Shown: piece after piece, positions 36,200 through 42,639 of the stretch | Layout: every line of letters begins with the position of its first letter | How positions within the stretch are numbered: position 1 is the stretch's first letter | Translations under genes and position numbers: made by a program | Notes under the pieces: generated by a model | Database searches by the model: none | Seen by the model: only the letters and a program-made list of their open reading frames with translations | What the model was told of the DNA's origin: nothing | Assembly: GCA_006218035.1 (NCBI GenBank) | Contig: VBWC01000018.1 | Location: 1-64,000, forward strand | Direction of reading: 5' to 3' | Source: Gammaproteobacteria bacterium | GTDB lineage: Bacteria > Pseudomonadota > Gammaproteobacteria > VBWC01 | DNA length: 64,000 nucleotides

Positions 36200-37315
36200 A
36201 TGAATTTTGATCGACGCGAGGGCGGCGTCATGTCCGCCATGGCTCATTGTGTCCGGAGTATGGGAACTATCGGTAATTCCGGCGCCCTTTCCCGATTATT
36301 CCAGGTGTTGTTGACTGCGATTGTAGTCACCACGCCGTTCATTGCTGCGGCACAGGGCGAGTTGCGCGTCGTCGGGGACACTGATCCTGTACAGGTATAT
36401 GTGTCGGTTACCGCCAACGATGGCAGTCCAATCGGCGGCCTGTCGGCGGGTGCATTCCAGCTTGGCGAGGACGGCGCCTCACAGGCCATCACCACTACTA
36501 TCTCTACCACCAATCTGCCAGTCACCACGGTATTTGTGATGGACTACAGCATCAGCCTGAGGACTTCATCGGCGATTGCCCCGATGGAGCAGGCGGTAAA
36601 AGGCTTCATCGACCTGATGGGCGCCGGTGACGAGGCCGCGGTTATCAAATTCAACGGGGATATCGGCGTCGTCGTATCGCAAGACCTGACCGCGGACAAA
36701 ACGTTGCTGAAAACCGCCGTCGATACAGACCCGGGTGGCCAATATTATACGAACCTGTACGACGCGATCAATAAAGCAAACGATATCGTCAACCTGTCCA
36801 CCAATACCACAGGTACTCGCTCGATCGTCGTGCTGACCGATGGTGACGATAACTACTCGACGATTTCGTTAGACGCCCTGTCAACCAATCTGGATACCGG
36901 TAACGCTGCTGTATTTACCGTCGGATTCGGCGACCCGGTTAATACCAGTCGGCTGCAAGGTCTGGCGGATGGCACGGGCGGTACGTTTACCTCGACCAAC
37001 AACGATACAAACCAATTCGCTGCCGTATATACACAGATCAGCGACCGCCTGAACAATGAATATCTGCTTACCTACCCGTCGGCGACCAGCGACTGCAATG
37101 TCCATCGTCTGCAGGTACAGGTCGCGACGAGCGAAGGCACCAAGACCTACGATGCCAACTTCAGGCGTTGTTTTTCAACCGATCCGTTGCCGGTAGTCGC
37201 GACTGGAAGCAGCGGCGGCGGGATCGGCCTGTGGGAAGTTGCCGCGTTTTTGTTGCTTGGCCTTTTATCCGGCTTTGCGCCCCGCGCCAGGCGACCTGGA
37301 ATGACACCGGCGTAA
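36200..37315 (+). CDS. Secreted von Willebrand A protein with a GlyGly-CTERM-like tail
   Basis: 371 residues. An N-terminal signal (hydrophobic about 34-52, FIAAAQGE) leads to a small beta domain and a VWA domain (about 108-310) with a complete MIDAS: DYSIS at 115-119, Thr184 and Asp214 in VVLTDGDDN, so it should bind a divalent cation and a protein ligand. At the C-terminus, SSGGGIGLWEVAAFLLLGLL is followed by an Arg-rich end, the Gly-motif, membrane helix and basic cluster layout of GlyGly-CTERM sorting signals cut by rhombosortase. Probably surface displayed; the ligand is unknown. CAGGTG precedes the ATG; an internal ATG at 36230 is possible. Confidence 0.82.
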   Translation: MNFDRREGGVMSAMAHCVRSMGTIGNSGALSRLFQVLLTAIVVTTPFIAAAQGELRVVGDTDPVQVYVSVTANDGSPIGGLSAGAFQLGEDGASQAITTTISTTNLPVTTVFVMDYSISLRTSSAIAPMEQAVKGFIDLMGAGDEAAVIKFNGDIGVVVSQDLTADKTLLKTAVDTDPGGQYYTNLYDAINKANDIVNLSTNTTGTRSIVVLTDGDDNYSTISLDALSTNLDTGNAAVFTVGFGDPVNTSRLQGLADGTGGTFTSTNNDTNQFAAVYTQISDRLNNEYLLTYPSATSDCNVHRLQVQVATSEGTKTYDANFRRCFSTDPLPVVATGSSGGGIGLWEVAAFLLLGLLSGFAPRARRPGMTPA

Positions 37316-37416
37316 CAGTGCCGGTTTCGAAGCGTTGCGGGGAAACTCCCTGGCAACGTAATTCCGGACGACGCAACGAATTGAACAGTTTGTCGTGGCA
37401 ATTCGCCGCCGATCAA

Positions 37417-37454
37417 AATAAAAAAGCCTCGCTCTTTGAGTGAGGCTTTTTTAT
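37417..37454. terminator. Bidirectional terminator hairpin
   Basis: AATAAAAAAGCCTCGCTC, TTT, GAGTGAGGCTTTTTTATT: a long stem with one mismatch and A/T tracts on both sides. It serves the VWA gene on the plus strand and resembles the terminator of the tRNA locus at 40078-40120. Confidence 0.85.
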
Positions 37455-37456
37455 TT

Positions 37457-37588
37457 TGGCGTTCCCAGGGGAATTACTCGGCGCATCCATGCGCGCCGCC
37501 CTCCGGGCCGGCTTGCGGCCGTTCCGATTTGTTCCTGACAAATCGGTCGAACTCCTGTTGCCGCCGTGAAAGAACGATGTCCTCGGCC
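37457..37588 (-). pseudogene. tRNA-Glu-derived remnant, interrupted
   Basis: On the minus strand, bases 37588 to 37547 read GGCCGAGGACATCGTTCTTTC and then ACGGCGGCAACAGGAGTTCGA, which matches the anticodon to T-arm part of tRNA-Glu(TTC) with few changes. About 70 bases of unrelated GC-rich sequence follow, then AATTCCCCTGGGAACGCCA, the tRNA 3' end, and the terminator at 37417-37454. The 5' half is not tRNA-like. It cannot fold as a tRNA. Confidence 0.55.
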
Positions 37589-37760
37589 GGCAAGCCGGCC
37601 CTGGCGGAATAACCGGGCGAAAATAGTGTAATGCCTGGACCATCGCCCTGACCGCCGCATCGGCTTTTCATCGATTATCGACGCATCCGGATCGGCTCAC
37701 TGGGACTGCGCGCGGACAACGCGCTGGGCACATCGTTGGTCAACCGATGTATCACAACCG

Positions 37761-38726
37761 TCAGACAGTCGCACCGTCGTCCCAGATACCGCTCAGCAAC
37801 GCGATGCCATGGGCACCGTGGCGCATCGCGGTATCGAGGTGACCCAGGCGCATGCCGCCCAGGGCAAACACCGGTAACGAGCTGTTGCCCGCCAGCTCAG
37901 CAAACTTTTCCCAGCCGATACCGGACACCCCCGGGTGTGTCGCTGTCGGCAGCACCGGCGACAGCACGACGAAATCGGCATGCAGTTCGGCCGCACGCGC
38001 CAGCTCGTCGGCATCGTGACACGACGCCGCCCACAGACGCATCGCCGGCGGCTGCGCGAGAGTCATCAGCCGACGACCGGTCAGATGTACACCATCGGCG
38101 CCGCTGCGCCGCGCCAGCGTTTCATCGCCATTGACGAGCACGATTGCATCGTATTGATGCGCCAGCGTCACCACGCGCTGCGCGAACTGCGCCAGTTGCT
38201 CCGGCGGCATCTCCGGTTCGCGCACCTGAATCAGCCGCACACCGCGTTCGAGCGCGGCTTTCAGGCGCACAATGAATTCCGCCACACCATAGCGACCGGC
38301 ACTGGTAATGGCATAAATCGGCGGCACATTGAGCGCGCGCAACACCTTGTCATTGGCCGGCAACAGCGGACCCACGGTCACTGCCGACGGGTCTTCCCAG
38401 GACACGCGCTGGCCTTCACGACCATGCGGCGTACCGTGCCAGCCGCGTACACGGTAAAAATGCAGCCGGACGATCTTGCCTGGATAGGTATATTCGTAGG
38501 TCACCCACGGATAGGCAGCATCGAGTTCCACACCGAGTTCCTCGTGCAGCTCGCGCGCCAGCGCCTGCTCGGGTCGTTCGCCAGCCTCTACCTTGCCGCC
38601 GGGAAATTCCCAGTAGCCGGCATATTCTTTATCATTCGGACGCTCCGCAAGCAACACGCGGCCGTCGTCGCGCTGCACTACGGCGACGGCGACATTAACC
38701 ACAGGCGGGGTGGCAATCATGGACAT
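37761..38726 (-). CDS. Nudix hydrolase fused to a thiamine-phosphate-synthase-like domain
   Basis: 321 residues from the ATG at 38726 (MSMIATPPVVNVAVAVV); the upstream open frame is antisense shadow of its neighbour. Residues 8-135 are a MutT-type Nudix domain with an intact box (GGKVEAGERPEQALARELHEELGV), expected to cleave 8-oxo-dGTP and prevent A:T to C:G mutations. Residues about 140-315 form a ThiE-like TIM barrel (IYAITSAGRYG, RLIQVREPEMPP, VNGDETLARRSGADGVHL, GIGWEKFAELAG). This Nudix/ThiE-like fusion is widespread in gammaproteobacteria; the role of the second domain is unsettled. The ABM gene is 31 bases upstream, so they are probably co-transcribed. Confidence 0.9.
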   Translation of the reverse strand: MSMIATPPVVNVAVAVVQRDDGRVLLAERPNDKEYAGYWEFPGGKVEAGERPEQALARELHEELGVELDAAYPWVTYEYTYPGKIVRLHFYRVRGWHGTPHGREGQRVSWEDPSAVTVGPLLPANDKVLRALNVPPIYAITSAGRYGVAEFIVRLKAALERGVRLIQVREPEMPPEQLAQFAQRVVTLAHQYDAIVLVNGDETLARRSGADGVHLTGRRLMTLAQPPAMRLWAASCHDADELARAAELHADFVVLSPVLPTATHPGVSGIGWEKFAELAGNSSLPVFALGGMRLGHLDTAMRHGAHGIALLSGIWDDGATV

Positions 38727-38757
38727 CGGATTGCTGGCGCTTGTCAGACGGTCGCGA

Positions 38758-39060
38758 CTACAAAACGACATCAAAGCCCTCGAACTGCGGCGGCCCGAGA
38801 TAAATCTGCCTGGCCGTTCCGGCCTGGGCATGCGCCTTGCGGAACGCCTCGGAACGGGTCCATGCGTCGAAGGCCTCGCGGGAATCCCAGACTGAATGCG
38901 AGGCAAACAACGTCGCGTCATCACCGGACGGACCACGCAGCAGATGGAATTCGCGGAAACCGGGCACGGTGTCGAGGTAGGTCTCGCGTTGCCGCCAGAT
39001 GTCGACGAAATCGTCTTCGCGGCCCAGGGTAATACGAAATCGGTTCATTGCGATGAACAT
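38758..39060 (-). CDS. Antibiotic-biosynthesis-monooxygenase (ABM) domain protein
   Basis: 100 residues from the ATG at 39060 with AGGAG at good spacing; the extra upstream codons in frame lack a start signal. The ferredoxin-like ABM fold is seen in MFIAMNRFRITLGREDDFVDIWRQRE, TVPGFREFHLLRG, FASHSVWDSREAFDAWTRSEAFRKAHA and a final strand. Relatives include haem-degrading HmoA-type proteins and small cofactor-free monooxygenases. Residues are insufficient to choose between these. Confidence 0.88.
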   Translation of the reverse strand: MFIAMNRFRITLGREDDFVDIWRQRETYLDTVPGFREFHLLRGPSGDDATLFASHSVWDSREAFDAWTRSEAFRKAHAQAGTARQIYLGPPQFEGFDVVL

Positions 39061-39134
39061 GTCAGCTCCTGAAATATCCGGCAGCAATACCAACCCGCCC
39101 GAAATATAACTGCGGTAATTACCCAACGTATACC

Positions 39135-39884
39135 TTAACCCGACGGCCCGTCCTCGCATACCTTGAACGACAGGCCTTCGTAACTGTCCAGCTCCCGATT
39201 TTCTGCCTCAACCAGAGCGCCGTACTCCTCTTCCGTGATAAACATTTGCGGCATCAGGTAATTGCTTTGCCGGTATAGCTGACACACGGTCGGTTTTTCC
39301 GGGTCACGATTGACAAACGTCGTTATCACCTGTCTTTTGACGTTAAAGTCGTGGGATATTTTGTTCAGGACGTTCTTGTGAACAATGAGCGCCTTGCCAG
39401 GATTGTCATAGATAATGACCTTGCGCAAATCCTTTTTCGCCAGTTCCCGTAACTCTTGTGCGTGCTGTCGATCCACCGGCCTCTCCTCGGTTATACGCAG
39501 GTTGTCATGATCAACTTGCAGTTTCAGCCATTTTATCACCAGCGCGCCCAACCTGGCGAAAAGTGCCTTTTTCGAAAACGGTTTCACAAGAAAATCGTCG
39601 ATGCCGATCTTCGCGCATGCAACGCGGTAGGCGGGATTCGACGAGCACGCCAGTATCGGTAAGTACGTCCCCTGCCGCCGGATAATGGCAGCGGCCTCCA
39701 GGCCGTTCATGACCGGCATTTCAATATCCATTAAACAGACATCATAGTCACCGCGATTCCGCCACGCGTAATCGACGGCCTCACGACCATTCCTGGCGAG
39801 ATCGTAGACGTGACCCCGCGACGCAACACGCCGACCATGCAGGGCCTGAAGATCAGGATCGTCTTCGACAATAAGTATCTTCAT
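39135..39884 (-). CDS. Response regulator with an unrecognised C-terminal domain
   Basis: 249 residues from the ATG at 39884. Residues 1-120 are a receiver domain: acidic pocket VEDDPDL (Asp8, Asp9), phosphoacceptor Asp53 in CLMDIEMPVMNG and Lys near 104 in FLVKPFSKK. After a helix (VIKWLKLQVDHDN) the remaining about 115 residues contain a charged helical part (RQHAQELRELAKKDLRKVIIYD) and a segment I do not recognise (RQVITTFVNRDPEKPTVCQLYRQ). It is not HTH, GGDEF, EAL, HD or ANTAR. No histidine kinase is adjacent, so it is an orphan regulator. Confidence 0.8.
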   Translation of the reverse strand: MKILIVEDDPDLQALHGRRVASRGHVYDLARNGREAVDYAWRNRGDYDVCLMDIEMPVMNGLEAAAIIRRQGTYLPILACSSNPAYRVACAKIGIDDFLVKPFSKKALFARLGALVIKWLKLQVDHDNLRITEERPVDRQHAQELRELAKKDLRKVIIYDNPGKALIVHKNVLNKISHDFNVKRQVITTFVNRDPEKPTVCQLYRQSNYLMPQMFITEEEYGALVEAENRELDSYEGLSFKVCEDGPSG

Positions 39885-40077
39885 GGCGTGCACCGAGAGT
39901 CTGTGTATGGTCAACAGCGTTCAGACCGAGTCTACTCGCGGAACGCCTGAGAGAGAATCCTCCCGGTGCATGCGATGGACAGATTCCGGTGCAGGATATG
40001 TCGACAAGAAAAACCGTCGGAAAGAAGTGCGCCAGGGGCATACCAATCCCGGTCTTCACGTCAGATTACGACATGTA

Positions 40078-40120
40078 AAAATTAAAAAGGCCACACTCTC
40101 CGAGTGCAGCCTTTTTAATT
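40078..40120 (-). terminator. Terminator after the tRNA locus
   Basis: AATTAAAAAGGCCACACTC, TCC, GAGTGCAGCCTTTTTAATT: a stem with two mismatches directly downstream of the tRNA CCA end, with A/T runs on both sides. Confidence 0.85.
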
Positions 40121-40121
40121 T

Positions 40122-40210
40122 TGGCGTCCCCAAGGGGATTCGAACCCCTGTTACCGCCGTGAAAGGGCGATGTCCTAGGCCAAGCGCTCTCCCAGCTGAG
40201 CTATAGCCCC
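40122..40210 (-). tRNA. tRNA-Ala/tRNA-Glu chimera (Glu TTC anticodon half), probably non-functional
   Basis: The 89-base sequence starts GGGGCTATAGCTCAGCTGGG and AGAGCGCTT, the acceptor and D-arm of a tRNA-Ala, then continues GGCCTAGGACATCGCCCTTT with CACGGCGGTAACAGG and a tRNA-Glu T-arm ending GGGGACGCCA. A normal tRNA-Glu has 76 bases with a GTCCCC 5' end to pair with GGGGAC; here the 5' end is GGGGCTA and the acceptor stem cannot form. Its place just after gltX suggests that an original tRNA-Ala - tRNA-Glu pair lost the DNA in between, or that the assembly joined them. Confidence 0.65.
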
Positions 40211-40260
40211 GGAAAACGAAACGCACTCTACGACAGGGCACCAAACCTGTCAAGGCAAGC

Positions 40261-41673
40261 TCAGGCGGCCGAATCGAGACGGCGTATATACTCAAGCGCA
40301 CGATCGAGACGCTCCATGGTACGTATGCAGCCGATCAATTCCAGCGTGATATCAATCGGCGGCGATACGGTGCCGCCGGTCACGGCGACACGTAACGGCT
40401 GGGCGATCTTGCCGAGCTTCAGATCATGGGATTCGGCAACAGCGTTGATCGTCTGATGGATCAGATCCGCCCGCCAGTCCGGCAACAGCGCCAAACGCTC
40501 GCGCAGGTTCTGCAGCGGTTCGAGTATATCGCCCTTGAGATGTTTCGCGGCCTTGTCGTCATAGCCATCAATGTCCCGGTAGAAATAGACGCTGTTCTGC
40601 GCCATTTCGGCCAGCGTCTTCGCCCGCTCACACTGCGCCACGACGACCTTCTCCAGTTCCGGCCCGTTTGCCGGGTCGATACCGAGCTGACCGACATGCC
40701 AGCTCAAATGGCGGGCGACATGCTCCGGGTGACTACTCTTTATATAGTGCTGGTTCAGCCACAGCAGTTTTTCAGTATTGAACGTCGATGCCGAGCTGTT
40801 GATATCGGCGATGTCGAACAGTTCGATCATCTCGTCCTTGCTGAAAATTTCCTGATCGCCGTGCGACCAGCCGAGCCGCACCAGATAATTGAGCAGGGCC
40901 TCCGGCAGCAGTCCCTGTTCGCGATACTGCATGACGCTGACAGCGCCGTGGCGCTTGGACAGTCGCTTGCTGTCCGGACCGAGGATCATCGGCACGTGGG
41001 CATAGACAGGCGATTCCTTGCCGAGCGCCTTGAATATATTGATCTGGCGGGGCGTGTTGTTCAGGTGATCGTCACCGCGGATGACATGCGTGATGCGCAT
41101 ATCGATATCGTCGACCACCACCGTCAGGTTGTAGGTCGGCGTTCCATCGGAGCGCGCAATAATCAGATCGTCCAGTTCGCTGTTCTGGAACACGACGTTG
41201 CCACGCACCTTGTCGTCCACCACCACCGCGCCGAGCTGCGGGTTCCTGAAGCGCACGACAAACGGCTGATCAGCCGCAGGGGCATGCTTCAGGCTGCGGC
41301 ATTTGCCGTCGTAGCGCGGCTTCTGCTTCGCCGCCGACTGTTGCTCGCGCAGTATTTCGAGGCGTTCCTTCGAGCAGTAGCAACGGTACGCGTGCCCCGC
41401 CTCCACCAGTTGCGCAATCACTTCGTAATAGCGATCCATGCGTTCGGTCTGGGCGAACGGGCCCTCGTCGTACTCAAGCCCGAGCCACGTCATGCCTTCG
41501 AGAATCGCGTTGACGGATTCCGCCGTCGAACGCTCGATATCGGTATCCTCGATACGCAAAATAAACGTGCCGCCGTGCCTGCGCGCATACAGCCACGAAT
41601 ACAATGCAGTACGGGCGCCGCCGACGTGCAGATAACCGGTGGGACTCGGCGCAAAACGGGTACGAACAGTCAT
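40261..41673 (-). CDS. gltX: Glutamyl-tRNA synthetase GltX
   Basis: 470 residues from the ATG at 41673 ([19 protein letters not shown]), the standard start. Class I synthetase that charges tRNA-Glu: HIGH-type motif in [19 protein letters not shown]-type loop [10 protein letters not shown], and discriminating-type stem-contact domain before an alpha-helical anticodon-binding end. Zinc-site-like cysteines occur in [10 protein letters not shown] and CRSL. Length is normal. It reads toward the tRNA-Ala/Glu locus 50 bases downstream, an arrangement also known in pseudomonads. Confidence 0.97.
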   Translation of the reverse strand: MTVRTRFAPSPTGYLHVGGARTALYSWLYARRHGGTFILRIEDTDIERSTAESVNAILEGMTWLGLEYDEGPFAQTERMDRYYEVIAQLVEAGHAYRCYCSKERLEILREQQSAAKQKPRYDGKCRSLKHAPAADQPFVVRFRNPQLGAVVVDDKVRGNVVFQNSELDDLIIARSDGTPTYNLTVVVDDIDMRITHVIRGDDHLNNTPRQINIFKALGKESPVYAHVPMILGPDSKRLSKRHGAVSVMQYREQGLLPEALLNYLVRLGWSHGDQEIFSKDEMIELFDIADINSSASTFNTEKLLWLNQHYIKSSHPEHVARHLSWHVGQLGIDPANGPELEKVVVAQCERAKTLAEMAQNSVYFYRDIDGYDDKAAKHLKGDILEPLQNLRERLALLPDWRADLIHQTINAVAESHDLKLGKIAQPLRVAVTGGTVSPPIDITLELIGCIRTMERLDRALEYIRRLDSAA

Positions 41674-41750
41674 GGCGTCGCTGATAATTCCTGGGTTGGT
41701 TTTAAGGGGCAGGATTCTAGCAGGCCGGACGCGCTCACTGACAGCAAAAA

Positions 41751-41780
41751 TTGACGCTCCGCGGTGGGACAACGTAGAAT
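41751..41780 (+). promoter_or_regulatory. Sigma-70 promoter of tRNA-Val
   Basis: TTGACG (41751-41756), an 18-base spacer and TAGAAT (41775-41780). The predicted start falls about six bases before the tRNA. It overlaps the leader region of gltX on the other strand. Confidence 0.65.
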
Positions 41781-41792
41781 TCCGCGCTCATC

Positions 41793-41867
41793 GGGCGATT
41801 AGCTCAGCGGGAGAGCACTGCCTTCACACGGCAGGGGTCGCTGGTTCAATCCCAGCATCGCCCACCA
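41793..41867 (+). tRNA. tRNA-Val (anticodon CAC)
   Basis: 75 bases including an encoded CCA. Acceptor GGGCGAT pairs with ATCGCCC, the D-arm TAGCTCAGCGGGAGAGCA is regular, the anticodon stem CTGCC/GGCAG holds TTCACAC with CAC at 34-36, and the T-arm CTGGTTCAATCCCAG is standard. Fully foldable, unlike the neighbouring Ala/Glu chimera. Confidence 0.96.
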
Positions 41868-42365
41868 ATGACACTACTGACCGATTGCACGCCGCTCGCA
41901 ACGTCAACCTCGTTCTCGCACTGGTCCCGGGCGATCATCACCAACACGATTTCCGGCCACTGCATTGCGTCGTTGATGCCGACCCTGTCGGACCTGAGCG
42001 CGCGACGCTTGATCGAAACCATCGATCGAAGCGCCATCGGGCATGGTTATCGCCGCTCGCACACCACCATTTACGTTCGTGAAGGTGCCAATGCGCCGCG
42101 CCACCAATAGTCGCCTGCGCCGAAGCGATGATTATCGTCGGATCTGCTTCGATAACAGCGATCGCGCCGGCCGCGTCGAGGTTCGCATTCAAGCCAACTG
42201 CGAACCGATAGTTGACTGATTCTATAAATTATCGCAGCAGTCAACTTTTACCTTACCTATTGTAAGGTTATAGGGAAGTTATTAGGATTGGCGCTGTAGC
42301 TGGATACGGCTCGTTGCAGTTAGCCGCTGACACTTAAAGTACGACCCCTAATAAGGAGACTACCA
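41868..42365. other. Region between tRNA-Val and a microprotein gene
   Basis: Several overlapping frames of 60-84 codons on both strands, none with a recognisable domain. An A/T-rich dyad (ACCTTACCTATTGTAAGGTT, about 42250-42270) lies upstream of the small gene and may be part of its promoter region. Confidence 0.35.
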
Positions 42366-42470
42366 ATGGCAAATCAATCCTCAATTAACGAAAACGATAT
42401 AGCAATCGTCCTTACCATGGCAGCCATATGCGCGTTTTTGTTGTGGCTGGGGATGTCGATGGCGGGATAG
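42366..42470 (+). CDS. 34-residue single-pass membrane microprotein
   Basis: Too short for usual gene calling. ATG at 42366 is preceded by AAGGAG at ideal spacing. A polar start (MANQSSINENDIA) is followed by one hydrophobic helix (IVLTMAAICAFLLWLGMSM) and a stop. A strong GC hairpin follows at 42482-42513. The arrangement of A/T-rich leader, ribosome site, membrane helix and hairpin is that of a real small gene. Similar tiny helices act as subunits of respiratory or transport complexes, but no partner is adjacent. Confidence 0.55.
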   Translation: MANQSSINENDIAIVLTMAAICAFLLWLGMSMAG

Positions 42471-42481
42471 CAGGGCGTGAC

Positions 42482-42513
42482 GACGGCGAGAGTGGTTGTC
42501 CGCTCTCGCCGTC
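42482..42513. terminator. GC-rich hairpin after the microprotein
   Basis: GACGGCGAGAG, ten-base loop, CTCTCGCCGTC: an 11-base perfect stem. There is no T-run, so termination would be weak or factor-assisted. Confidence 0.5.
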
Positions 42514-42639
42514 AGCGTTGATCGACGCGCCGCAACAGGGAACCGTTGCCCCGCTCTTACTGCCACCCCAACGAGAATCAGCAACGTGCGGCACAGAATG
42601 CCCTCGCAGATGGTTTCCCCCGCCGCACCCCGCTTACAA

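Noticed and set aside
40426-41754. A 442-codon plus-strand frame opposite gltX
   Set aside because: Antisense shadow of an unmistakable glutamyl-tRNA synthetase.
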